Source: JAPPLG01 sp965199935
Lineage (GTDB): Bacteria > Bdellovibrionota > Bdellovibrionia > Bdellovibrionales > UBA1609
NCBI GenBank assembly: GCA_965199935.1
Contig: CBDATD010000001.1
Location: 682,001-746,000 of the forward strand
Length of the DNA stretch: 64,000 nucleotides
Reading direction: 5' to 3'
A model generated the notes under the pieces. It had not been told where the DNA came from. It saw only the letters and a list, made by a program, of their open reading frames with translations, and ran no database searches. The position numbers and the translations under genes are program-made. Positions 42,562 to 49,902 of the stretch are shown one piece after another; the first letter of the stretch is position 1; every line of letters starts with the position of its first letter.

Positions 42562-43224
42562 ATGCATACTTTTCGTTTGTTTATTTATGATCACTGCCCC
42601 TACTGTGTTAAAGCTCGGATGATCTTTGGTTTGAAAAACCAATCTTTGGAAAATGTCGTTCTGCTCAATGACGATGAGAAAACCCCTTTCTCCATGATTG
42701 GACGCAAAATGGCGCCTATTCTGGAAAAAGAAAACGGAGAATTTATGCCGGAGAGCCTGGACATCATTAAATACATCGACAATAAAACACCCCCTCCCCT
42801 AGTGGTTGAAGAAGAAGACCCGGTTCTTATGGAAATACTTTTTCAAGCACGCACGGATTATTATTCTTTAACTATGCCTCGATGGGTTCAATCCAGCATG
42901 GAAGAATTTAAAACTGAATCTGCCCGCAAATATTTTCAAACTAAAAAAGAACAAATAATCGGCTCTTTTTCTTCAGCTTTGGAGCAGACAGAGCATTTTA
43001 AGACAAATGTTTCTAAAACTCTGGAAATTTTAGCCGGGCGGCTCTCCCCGACTTTTGAATGGTATAAAGGCAGTAAAATCAGCCTTAATGACTTTCATTT
43101 GTTTGCTTTTCTAAGAGGTTTAAGCGTTGTCAAAGACCTCTCATTTCCAGAGGTTTTAGAAGAATATGCTGTACGCACGTCGCAAAAAACCAATGTACCC
43201 CTTAGTACAGATACAGCCTGCTGA
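42562..43224 (+). CDS. grxB: Glutaredoxin 2 (GrxB-like)
   Basis: GrxB is a GST-fold glutaredoxin. The active site is YDHCPYCVKARM near the N-terminus, followed by the thioredoxin-like segment with the cis-Pro (RKMAPILEKENGEFMPESLDI) and a helical C-terminal domain matching the Glrx2 family (LNDFHLFAFLRGLSVVKDL). At 220 residues it is normal (E. coli 215). It is the last gene before the duplicated lipoprotein pair. Confidence 0.92.
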   Translation: MHTFRLFIYDHCPYCVKARMIFGLKNQSLENVVLLNDDEKTPFSMIGRKMAPILEKENGEFMPESLDIIKYIDNKTPPPLVVEEEDPVLMEILFQARTDYYSLTMPRWVQSSMEEFKTESARKYFQTKKEQIIGSFSSALEQTEHFKTNVSKTLEILAGRLSPTFEWYKGSKISLNDFHLFAFLRGLSVVKDLSFPEVLEEYAVRTSQKTNVPLSTDTAC

Positions 43225-43278
43225 TTGTTTAAACTCGTTCCTAAAAATTCATAAACAAGCGATAATACCTGTACAATC

Positions 43279-43308
43279 TTGCAATAATGTTTCATACTGG
43301 TTTAGACT
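43279..43308 (+). promoter_or_regulatory. Probable promoter of lipoprotein copy A
   Basis: TTGCAA (43279-43284), an 18-bp spacer and TAGACT (43303-43308). The same boxes and spacing recur before copy B, and the whole 60-bp upstream region is conserved, which supports function. Confidence 0.45.
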
Positions 43309-43331
43309 CTAATTTGATCAGGAGGATTTTC

Positions 43332-43916
43332 ATGAAATGGATTTTTATTTGCGTGAGTTTTTTATTTCTTGCTTTTGGGTGCAGTAAACCGAGTGACAGC
43401 GAGTTAGAATCAGAAGCTGGAGAAGGAAATGATTCGTCTAATGTTGTTTCAGTAAACACCGGCTTGCAAAAAAGTACATCTGATTTGTTGGCGGAGGAGG
43501 AAACAGCTGGCGCTGATGAAGAATTATCTTCAGAAACAGATGGGCCGGTTTCAAATGACTTTGAACAGCCTGCCGGAGCTGTGCCTGCTCGTTTGGAGTT
43601 AAATTCTTGCAGGGGGGATTTAACACAATTAAAACAGTCTTGTGAGTTTATGCCGGAGTGGTTGAAAAATGTTCAAGCTTCCGGCGAAGATGTCACCATT
43701 GAAAGAAATAAACATGGTGTGACAGTTGTTTGGAATAGCGGAACTTTTGAAGGGGGCTCCTTTAAAGGGTTGTGGAAAAACGGCTCTTGCAGAGGAGGTG
43801 TCATGGAGTCTGTGGTTTGGGACCAAGGTGTTTTTGATACCGGCTGTGTATGGAAGAACGGTCTTTGGAAAGATGGTGTTTGCCAGGCTGAAGACTGCAG
43901 TCACACTGTGAATTGA
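43332..43916 (+). CDS. Duplicated lipoprotein, copy A
   Basis: This is a lipoprotein by its signal (FLFLAFGCSK, Cys19). The start has AGGAGG 6 nt upstream. After the signal is an acidic linker of about 80 residues. The last 100 residues form a conserved domain nearly identical to that of copy B, with several W-x-x-G repeats (VVWNSGTFEGGSFKGLWKNG, VVWDQGVFDTGCVWKNGLWK) and six Cys. The W/G repeats recall MORN-like or right-handed repeats, but no family is certain. tRNA-Thr(GGU) begins 5 bp after the stop and is probably co-transcribed. Confidence 0.8.
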   Translation: MKWIFICVSFLFLAFGCSKPSDSELESEAGEGNDSSNVVSVNTGLQKSTSDLLAEEETAGADEELSSETDGPVSNDFEQPAGAVPARLELNSCRGDLTQLKQSCEFMPEWLKNVQASGEDVTIERNKHGVTVVWNSGTFEGGSFKGLWKNGSCRGGVMESVVWDQGVFDTGCVWKNGLWKDGVCQAEDCSHTVN

Positions 43917-43921
43917 AAAAA

Positions 43922-43993
43922 GCCCGTATAGCTCAGGGGTAGAGCGTACCCTTGGTAAGGGTGAGGACGTGAGTTCGAGTCTCACTATGGGCT
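43922..43993 (+). tRNA. tRNA-Thr (anticodon GGU)
   Basis: The acceptor GCCCGTA pairs with TATGGGC, the D arm is GCTCAGGGGTAGAGC, the anticodon loop TTGGTAA contains GGU, and the T arm is GTGAGTTCGAGTCTCAC. CCA is not encoded. It starts 5 bp after the stop of lipoprotein copy A. It corresponds to E. coli thrT, which directly precedes tufB. Confidence 0.95.
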
Positions 43994-44171
43994 CGGTTTC
44001 ACGGGGGAAGTCTTGTGAGAGGCGGTAAAATGATCCACTCGGATCATTTCACCTAAGTTTTTTTTTGTGGATTAGAGTTTCATCCGAGTTGAGGATAAGA
44101 GAATCTGCGAGCTGTTTCGGCGTTTGCCTTCACAGCCCGCAGGGACGTGAGTTCGAGTCTCACTATGGGCT
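43965..44171. repeat. 29-bp direct repeat of the tRNA-Thr 3' end
   Basis: Positions 43965-43993 (variable loop, T arm and acceptor 3' strand of tRNA-Thr GGU) recur without mismatch at 44143-44171, upstream of lipoprotein copy B. The second copy has no matching 5' half, so it is a tRNA fragment and not a gene. Confidence 0.95.
44028..44066 (+). terminator. Probable terminator after tRNA-Thr
   Basis: A perfect 9-bp stem AAATGATCC/GGATCATTT with loop ACTC (44028-44049) is followed, after eight bases, by nine T (44058-44066). The spacing between stem and T-tract is longer than ideal. Confidence 0.5.
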
Positions 44172-44198
44172 TAGTTCTACAGCGTCCTTGTAAAATTC

Positions 44199-44228
44199 TT
44201 GCAATAGCGTTTCACGCTGGTTTAGACT
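44199..44228 (+). promoter_or_regulatory. Probable promoter of lipoprotein copy B
   Basis: TTGCAA (44199-44204), an 18-bp spacer and TAGACT (44223-44228), the same as copy A. It lies about 28 bp after the tRNA fragment. Confidence 0.45.
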
Positions 44229-44251
44229 GTAATTTAATCAGGAGGATTTTC

Positions 44252-45142
44252 ATGAGATTTCTGCTCATTTGTATAAGTGTTTTGTTTTTTGCTTTTGGGT
44301 GCGGCAAACCGGATGAGGATGAAACGCAGTCAGACGCCAAAGATCAAGAATCTCCGCCTAATCTTGTTTTTATAAAAACTGAACCGCCAAAAAATGATCT
44401 GGATTTAGAAGATCAATTAAGAGGCGAGGAACCTGCTGAAAGACCTACAGCCTCTGAAGAAGAGGAGCAGACAATCTCCGCAGTTGAAAACAGCCCATTA
44501 GAAGACGCGCGAACGCCGACATCTGCTATTGAAAATCCACCGCCGTCTGCAGTTGAAGAACAAACAATCACTGCTGCTGCTAAGGAAGAGCAGATAGATA
44601 TTTCTATTGAATCAGAGCCTCCAGATCTTCTTGCAGAGCAAACTAAAGCAGAAACTGAAACAGCAGAGCAAAGCACTGAAGAAGAAGGGGCAGTTGAAGA
44701 AGATGGATTAAATGATGGACAAATAGAAACTGCCGCTGTTGTTGGAGAAACAGAATTAAATCAGGCCGGCAGTGTTAAACCGCCTGCTGTTCAAATAGAA
44801 ACTAAATCCTTTTTCCCTCTGGAGCCTGCTGTTTGCAGAGGAAACTTGGAGTGGTTGAAAAATTCTTGTGAGTTTATGCCGGAGTGGTTGAAAAATGTCC
44901 AAGCTAAGGGCGAGGACATCACAATCAAAAGAAGCAGGCACGGCATCACCGTCATTTGGAATAGCGGAATTTTTGAAGGAGGTTCTTTTAGGGGCCTGTG
45001 GAAAAACGGCGCTTGCAGAGGAGGTGTCATGGAGTCTGTGGTTTGGGACCAAGGTATTTTTGATACCGGCTGTAGATGGAAAAACGGCCTTTGGAAAGAC
45101 GGCATCTGCCAAGCTGAAGACTGCAGTCACACTGCGAATTGA
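44252..45142 (+). CDS. Duplicated lipoprotein, copy B, with long acidic linker
   Basis: This is a paralogue of the 43332 gene. It has the same ribosome site (AGGAGG), a lipoprotein signal (VLFFAFGCGK, Cys18) and the same C-terminal W/G-repeat domain, about 80% identical by eye. The linker is about 185 residues, much longer than in copy A, and consists of degenerate Glu/Pro/Ala/Thr repeats (units around SAVEE and SAIEN), probably disordered and extended. There is no tRNA after this copy; only a short CTCGGTTCAC, close to the sequence after tRNA-Thr, remains. A terminator follows at 45170. Confidence 0.8.
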   Translation: MRFLLICISVLFFAFGCGKPDEDETQSDAKDQESPPNLVFIKTEPPKNDLDLEDQLRGEEPAERPTASEEEEQTISAVENSPLEDARTPTSAIENPPPSAVEEQTITAAAKEEQIDISIESEPPDLLAEQTKAETETAEQSTEEEGAVEEDGLNDGQIETAAVVGETELNQAGSVKPPAVQIETKSFFPLEPAVCRGNLEWLKNSCEFMPEWLKNVQAKGEDITIKRSRHGITVIWNSGIFEGGSFRGLWKNGACRGGVMESVVWDQGIFDTGCRWKNGLWKDGICQAEDCSHTAN

Positions 45143-45169
45143 AAAAGACTCGGTTCACATTACAAAGAT

Positions 45170-45196
45170 GGAGCCTTTTGAAAGGTCCGGTTTTTT
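45170..45196 (+). terminator. Rho-independent terminator of lipoprotein copy B
   Basis: The stem GGAGCCTTT/AAAGGTCC (8 bp with one bulged G, tight loop) is followed after two bases by six T (45191-45196). It separates the lipoprotein from tuf. Confidence 0.7.
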
Positions 45197-45380
45197 GGGA
45201 CTGAGATTTGATTTTTTTGTTGATAAAAGGCAAAATTGAGCGTAGAGTGACGGCTTTTGCACCGCCAATTCTTAAGAGACGGCACGAAATTCAAGGTTTT
45301 TTTGCTTGTAATTGTTTGTGGTTGCTTGTCTTTTTACGATTTGGTCAAAAAATTAACGAAAAATCGGAGGTTCAGCTGTA

Positions 45381-46565
45381 ATGGCAAAAGAAACATTTCA
45401 AAGGACGAAGGAGCATATCAATGTTGGTACTATTGGTCATGTGGATCACGGGAAAACCACTCTAACTGCGGCGATCACTGCTGTACTTGCCAAAAAAGGC
45501 GGCGCCCAGGTGATGAAATACGATGACATTGATAAAGCTCCCGAAGAAAAAGCGAGAGGTATTACTATTTCCACAGCTCACGTTGAATACGAGACAGAAA
45601 AACGCCACTACGCTCATGTGGACTGTCCGGGCCATGCTGATTATGTCAAAAACATGATTACAGGAGCCGCTCAAATGGATGGCGCCATCCTTGTGGTTTC
45701 AGCGACGGACGGGGCTATGCCTCAAACAAGAGAGCATATTTTGCTCGCTCGTCAAGTGGGGGTTCCGGCTATTGTGGTTTATTTGAATAAATGTGATCAA
45801 GAGAGCGATCCTGAAATGCAGGAAATTGTGGAAATGGAGCTTAAGGATTTGCTGAGTAAATACGAATTTCCAGGGGATAAAATTCCTATCGTTAAAGGTT
45901 CTGCGCTCAAAGCTCTTGAAGGGGACGAAAAATTTGAAAAGTCTATTTTAGATTTGATGTCCGCTGTGGATTCTTATATTCCTTCTCCAAAAAGAGACAA
46001 GGAAAAACCTTACTTGATGCCTATTGAAGATGTCTTTTCTATTTCCGGCCGCGGCACTGTGGTGACAGGGCGTATAGAAAGAGGAATTGTAAAAATCAAT
46101 CAAGAGGTGGAAATTGTCGGCATCAATGAAACAAAGAAAACAGTAGTGACAGGAATTGAAATGTTCAGAAAGCAATTGGATCAAGGAGAGGCTGGAGACA
46201 ATGCTGGTTGTTTGCTGAGGGGTATTGACAAAACAGATGTGGAGAGAGGACAGGTGCTGGCCGCACCCGGCTCCATTACTCCTCATAAAAAGTTTAAGTG
46301 CCAGTGCTATGTATTAACCAAAGACGAAGGAGGAAGGCATAAAGCTTTCCACAATGGATACCGTCCGCAGTTTTATTTCCGTACGACAGATGTGACGGGT
46401 TCAATTAGTTTGCCTAAGGGGACAGAGATGGTCATGCCTGGAGACAATGTCAGTATGGATGTGGAGCTTATTTCCCCTATTGCGATGGAAAAAGGTTTAA
46501 GATTTGCAGTTCGAGAGGGCGGACGCACGGTGGCTTCAGGGGTCGTTTCTGAAGTTGTAGAGTGA
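45381..46565 (+). CDS. tuf: Elongation factor Tu
   Basis: EF-Tu delivers aminoacyl-tRNA to the ribosome. The G1 motif is GHVDHGKT, with G2 RGITI, G3 DCPGHADY, G4 NKCD and G5 SALK; domains 2 and 3 are complete (RGTVVTGRIERG; GYRPQFYFRTTDVTG). Length is 394. It has a GGAGG ribosome site upstream. It is followed by tRNA-Trp, secE and nusG, the order of the E. coli tufB region. No other tuf copy is in the window. Confidence 0.98.
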   Translation: MAKETFQRTKEHINVGTIGHVDHGKTTLTAAITAVLAKKGGAQVMKYDDIDKAPEEKARGITISTAHVEYETEKRHYAHVDCPGHADYVKNMITGAAQMDGAILVVSATDGAMPQTREHILLARQVGVPAIVVYLNKCDQESDPEMQEIVEMELKDLLSKYEFPGDKIPIVKGSALKALEGDEKFEKSILDLMSAVDSYIPSPKRDKEKPYLMPIEDVFSISGRGTVVTGRIERGIVKINQEVEIVGINETKKTVVTGIEMFRKQLDQGEAGDNAGCLLRGIDKTDVERGQVLAAPGSITPHKKFKCQCYVLTKDEGGRHKAFHNGYRPQFYFRTTDVTGSISLPKGTEMVMPGDNVSMDVELISPIAMEKGLRFAVREGGRTVASGVVSEVVE

Positions 46566-46618
46566 GTTTTAAAAGCACTTGCGCCCAAGCTCTTTTGATA
46601 CAGTGAAAATTCATCAAC

Positions 46619-46691
46619 AGGGCAGTGGCTCAATTGGTAGAGTAGCGGACTCCAAATCCGTTGGTTGGGGGTTCGAGTCCCTCCTGCCCTG
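46619..46691 (+). tRNA. tRNA-Trp (anticodon CCA)
   Basis: The acceptor AGGGCAG pairs with CTGCCCT, with discriminator G followed by CA (CCA is not fully encoded). The anticodon loop CTCCAAA contains CCA, and the T arm is GGGGGTTCGAGTCCCTC. It lies between tuf and secE, as in many bacteria. Confidence 0.95.
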
Positions 46692-46741
46692 CATTTTGCA
46701 GAAGGTGTTGAAAGAATGGACTTAAAGCGAATGGATGACTG

Positions 46742-46767
46742 GTGTTGAATGCGAAAGCATTCAATAC
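46742..46767 (+). promoter_or_regulatory. GNRA-capped hairpin in the secE-nusG leader
   Basis: TTGAATGC-GAAA-GCATTCAA forms a perfect 8-bp stem with a GAAA tetraloop (46745-46764), extended to 11 bp by flanking G-C, T-A and G-T pairs. There is no T-tract, so it is not a terminator; a processing or regulatory site is possible. Confidence 0.5.
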
Positions 46768-46852
46768 GAGACAGGAATCTGGATGATTTTTTGAGTGAAT
46801 AAGAAGGGCCTGTGCAGGGATCGGGCGTGAGGCAGGCAGAAGGATCAAACAG

Positions 46853-47227
46853 ATGGGTAAGTACGCAAAAATTATTCAGGTCTCTGGTGTTTTATTTTCA
46901 ATAACAGTTGGTTATTGCATAAAGGTCATTTTTGAGTTTTTTGCAGTTCTTTTCGGCCCCGCCGCCAAATTGTATGGGATGGAAGTATTTCGCCATGGGA
47001 TTCCTCTGGGGCTGGGAGTTGTTTGCTTTTGTATTATTCAGTTTCATCCAAAAATTCAAAAATGGCTGATGGATGTGGTGACAGAAATTGACAAAGTTGT
47101 TTGGCCCACAAAAAAAGATACTTTTTCTATGACGGCGGTCGTTTGCTTCATCTTGGTTTTGTCCGGAATCGTTCTGGGCTTGTTTGATTTAAGTGCGGCA
47201 ACACTGATGCGGTTTATTATGAATTAG
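46853..47227 (+). CDS. secE: Preprotein translocase subunit SecE
   Basis: SecE is the clamp helix of the SecYEG channel. The product of 124 residues has three membrane helices, as in E. coli, and the conserved amphipathic segment VTEIDKVVWPTKKDTF before the last one, which is the essential region. AAGGA lies about 9 nt before the ATG. It is followed 14 bp later by nusG. Confidence 0.93.
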   Translation: MGKYAKIIQVSGVLFSITVGYCIKVIFEFFAVLFGPAAKLYGMEVFRHGIPLGLGVVCFCIIQFHPKIQKWLMDVVTEIDKVVWPTKKDTFSMTAVVCFILVLSGIVLGLFDLSAATLMRFIMN

Positions 47228-47241
47228 GGAGTTTGTGAAAA

Positions 47242-47799
47242 ATGGTTGAACAAGAGAATTTGCTCCATAAGTGGTATATTGTGAAAACAAAAACGAATTG
47301 TGAGTTTCGGGCGAGGGATTCTATTCAAAATCTCGTTAAAAGCCATAAATTAAGCCAATATGTGAAGGATATTCTGGTCCCTGAGAAAGATGTGGTTGAG
47401 GTTGTAAAGGGGAAAAAGATGACTCGTTCAAAAAAATTCTATCCAGGCTACGTTTTTGTTCAAATGCACTTGACGGATCAAGTGTGGCATCTCATAAAGG
47501 GTGTCTCGAATGTTGTCAGTTTTGTAGGAGGCGGCAAAAAAGGATGGCCTCCGGAGGTTCCTGCAAAACAAATAGAAGTTATACAAAGTCAGGTGAAGGA
47601 AGACTTTGAAAGTCCTGTAGTGAGTGCCTCTTTTTCTGTTGGGGAGAGGGTGGCCGTGATTGACGGGCCTTTTAAGGGCTTCAGCGGTGTTGTTAAAGAG
47701 GTTAATCAGGAGAAGGCTCGCATTAAGATTGAGGTGAGCATCTTCGGGGGGCCTACACCTGTGGAGCTGGATTTTGAGCAAGTGCATTCTGAGAGTTAA
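47242..47799 (+). CDS. nusG: Transcription elongation/termination factor NusG
   Basis: NusG binds RNA polymerase and links it to Rho or the ribosome. The NGN domain (WYIVKTKTNCEFRARDSI, RKFYPGYVFVQM-like segment KKFYPGYVFVQMHL) and the C-terminal KOW domain (GERVAVIDGPFKGFSGVVKE) are both complete. At 185 residues it is normal. It starts the nusG-rplK-rplA-rplJ-rplL-rpoB-rpoC order found in most bacteria. Confidence 0.97.
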   Translation: MVEQENLLHKWYIVKTKTNCEFRARDSIQNLVKSHKLSQYVKDILVPEKDVVEVVKGKKMTRSKKFYPGYVFVQMHLTDQVWHLIKGVSNVVSFVGGGKKGWPPEVPAKQIEVIQSQVKEDFESPVVSASFSVGERVAVIDGPFKGFSGVVKEVNQEKARIKIEVSIFGGPTPVELDFEQVHSES

Positions 47800-47818
47800 T
47801 TTTTTAGGTTGGTAGAAT

Positions 47819-48247
47819 TTGGCAAAAAAAAGAACGATTTCAGCTCAAATAAAATTACAGATTCCGGCGGGAAAAGCCAATCCGGCTCCTCCTGTAGGGC
47901 CTGCTTTAGGTCAGCACGGTGTTAATATCATGGATTTTTGCAAGCAATTCAACGCCAGGACCGCCAAGATGGGGGACACTGTCGTCCCAGTTATTATTTC
48001 GGTTTATCAGGACCGTTCTTTTTCATTCATCCAAAAAACCCCGCCTGTTTCTGTTTTGTTGAAGAAAGCCTGCAATATTGCAAGCGGATCCAAGACCCCT
48101 CATAAGGAAAAAGTGGGGGTTTGCACTATGGAGCAAGTGAAAAAAATTGCGGAAACAAAAATGCCTGATTTGAATAGTTATAGTTTAGAAGGCGCTGTCT
48201 CTCAGGTCATTGGCACAGCACGCAGTATGGGTTTGGAAGTAAAGTAA
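47819..48247 (+). CDS. rplK: Ribosomal protein L11
   Basis: L11 forms the GTPase-associated stalk base. Conserved parts are LQIPAGKANPAPPVGPALGQHGVNIMDFCKQFN and the C-terminal RNA-binding domain with KMPDLNSYSLEGAVSQVIGTARSMG. The start is TTG with TTAGG about 8-10 nt upstream; there is no ATG in a suitable place. Thiopeptide contacts (the Pro-rich N-terminal helix) are intact. Confidence 0.97.
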   Translation: MAKKRTISAQIKLQIPAGKANPAPPVGPALGQHGVNIMDFCKQFNARTAKMGDTVVPVIISVYQDRSFSFIQKTPPVSVLLKKACNIASGSKTPHKEKVGVCTMEQVKKIAETKMPDLNSYSLEGAVSQVIGTARSMGLEVK

Positions 48248-48266
48248 GAATTTTGAGGCTCAAAAT

Positions 48267-48968
48267 ATGAAGAAAAAATCGAAACAATACCGTGCTTTTA
48301 AGTTTGAAAAAGACAAACTGTACCCTGTTGAATCAGCTCTTCGTCTTTTGGTTGAAAATAAAACAGCTCGATTTGATGAATCCATTGATGCTGCGGTTTC
48401 TTTGGGTGTGGACACCCAGCAGTCTCATCAACAGGTTAGAGGGGCGGTTCTGCTTCCGCATGGATTGGCTAAACCCATTCGTGTTATCGTGTTTGCAAAA
48501 GGGGAGCAGGAGCAAAAAGCAAAAGAAGCCGGAGCCTTTGCTGTGGGCAGCGGCGATTTGGTTCAAAAGATTAAAGACGGCTGGCTTGATTTTGATCGGG
48601 TGATTGCGACTCCGGATCAAATGCCTATAGTTTCTAAAGCGGCGCCTTTGTTAGGCCCCAGAGGATTGATGCCAAATCCTAAGTTAGGCACAGTGACAAC
48701 TGACGCGGCTAAAGCTGTAATCAATGAAAAAAAAGGGAAGGCTGTCTTTCGAGCAGGGCAGTCTGGGAAAATTGGTTTAGTCCACAGCTCGATAGGCAGA
48801 AGGTCTCTCGGTGTTGAAAAATTAAAAGATAATTATCAGGCTTTTATAAGTGAATTAATAAGGGTCAAACCAGCTTCCAGCAAAGGTCTGTACTTAAGAA
48901 GAGTGTCTTTGTCTTCGACCATGGGGCCTTCATTGACCATAGACACCAACGAACCCCTGGCCAAATAG
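48267..48968 (+). CDS. rplA: Ribosomal protein L1
   Basis: L1 forms the mobile L1 stalk and can repress its own operon. The sequence includes ARFDESIDAAVSLGVD, VRGAVLLPHGLAKPIRVIVF, and the RNA-binding PLLGPRGLMPNPKLGTVT. At 233 residues it is standard. It follows rplK by 19 bp; rplJ starts only 9 bp later, so the usual separate rplJL leader for L10 control is missing or lies inside this gene. Confidence 0.97.
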   Translation: MKKKSKQYRAFKFEKDKLYPVESALRLLVENKTARFDESIDAAVSLGVDTQQSHQQVRGAVLLPHGLAKPIRVIVFAKGEQEQKAKEAGAFAVGSGDLVQKIKDGWLDFDRVIATPDQMPIVSKAAPLLGPRGLMPNPKLGTVTTDAAKAVINEKKGKAVFRAGQSGKIGLVHSSIGRRSLGVEKLKDNYQAFISELIRVKPASSKGLYLRRVSLSSTMGPSLTIDTNEPLAK

Positions 48969-48977
48969 GAAAAGATT

Positions 48978-49496
48978 GTGCTGACAAAACAAACAAAATC
49001 TCAATATGTTTCTGAAATGTCCTCTTATTTTGAAAGAACTCAAGCGAGTTTTATGGTCCGTTTTCAAGGGTTGAGTGCGGCACAGATGACAGATCTTAGA
49101 AACCAGCTAAGATCCAAAAAATCACAGCTCAAAGTGATGAGAAATACTCTTGTCCAGAGAGCTTTGGAAGGCGGCCCTCAGCAGGAAAAGTTTAGAGGAT
49201 TTTTATCTGGCGCGAACGCTTTTGTGTTTGCTTTTGAAGATGTTTCGGGTACAGCTAAGGTGCTTGCTGATTTTGCAGAAGACACTGATTTGGAGTTAAA
49301 AGTTGGGAAGGTGGGGGAAAAATTTCTGTCAGAGAAGGAAATTGGACGCTTAGCCTCTCTGCCTTCTTTAGACAAACTGAGGGCTGAACTGCTCTCCGTC
49401 TTGTCGGCTCCAGCACAAAAACTTTTAAGAGTGTTTAATGAAGCGCCTTCATCTTTTTTGAGGGTTTTGCATTGTTCAACAAAAAATAAAAAATAG
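48978..49496 (+). CDS. rplJ: Ribosomal protein L10
   Basis: L10 anchors the L7/L12 stalk. MTDLRNQLRSKKSQLKVMRNTLVQRAL near the N-terminus and the C-terminal helix that binds L12 dimers are visible. It starts with GTG and the next codon is CTG. At 172 residues it is standard. It is followed 8 bp later by rplL. Confidence 0.96.
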   Translation: MLTKQTKSQYVSEMSSYFERTQASFMVRFQGLSAAQMTDLRNQLRSKKSQLKVMRNTLVQRALEGGPQQEKFRGFLSGANAFVFAFEDVSGTAKVLADFAEDTDLELKVGKVGEKFLSEKEIGRLASLPSLDKLRAELLSVLSAPAQKLLRVFNEAPSSFLRVLHCSTKNKK

Positions 49497-49504
49497 GGGG
49501 AAGC

Positions 49505-49882
49505 ATGGAAATCAATAAAGAATCAGTCATCGAGTATTTGTCTAAACTGCCTGTCATAGAGATGGCAGAGTTGGTGAAAGAATTGGAGGAAAAGTGGGGC
49601 GTCAGTGCGTCAGCTCCAGCAGCTGTTGCCGCTGTGGGGGCGTCTGCTCCTGCAGAAGCTGGAACAGAGCAAACAGAATTCAGTGTGACATTAGCAGGGG
49701 TTGGCAGTAATAAAATTGCGGTCATTAAAGAGATTCGGGCTGTGACTAGTTTGGGGTTGAAAGAAGCTAAAGATTTGGTGGACGGCGCTCCTAAAGTCAT
49801 TAAAGAAAGTGTCAGTAAAGAGGAAGCTCAAAAGCTTAAAGAGGCTCTGGAAAAAGCCGGTGCTAAAGTTGAAGTGAAATAA
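49505..49882 (+). CDS. rplL: Ribosomal protein L7/L12
   Basis: L12 is the multicopy stalk protein that recruits translational GTPases. It has the dimerising N-terminal helices, an Ala/Pro-rich hinge (SAPAAVAAVGASAPAEAG) and the globular C-terminal domain (VIKEIRAVTSLGLKEAKDLV...PKVIKE). At 125 residues it is normal. GGGGGAAGC precedes the ATG as ribosome site. Confidence 0.97.
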   Translation: MEINKESVIEYLSKLPVIEMAELVKELEEKWGVSASAPAAVAAVGASAPAEAGTEQTEFSVTLAGVGSNKIAVIKEIRAVTSLGLKEAKDLVDGAPKVIKESVSKEEAQKLKEALEKAGAKVEVK

Positions 49883-49902
49883 TTTTAAAAGGGAGACCGA
49901 CG

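Noticed and set aside
43965..44171. The 29-bp tRNA 3' repeat as an attL/attR pair of an integrated element
   Set aside because: The interval is only about 150 bp, and no integrase, recombinase or phage gene lies within or near it; tandem duplication explains it better.
44413..45233. Several antisense frames in lipoprotein copy B
   Set aside because: Ser/Val-rich mirror of the acidic linker and of the conserved domain; they also appear antisense to copy A, as expected for a mirrored sequence.
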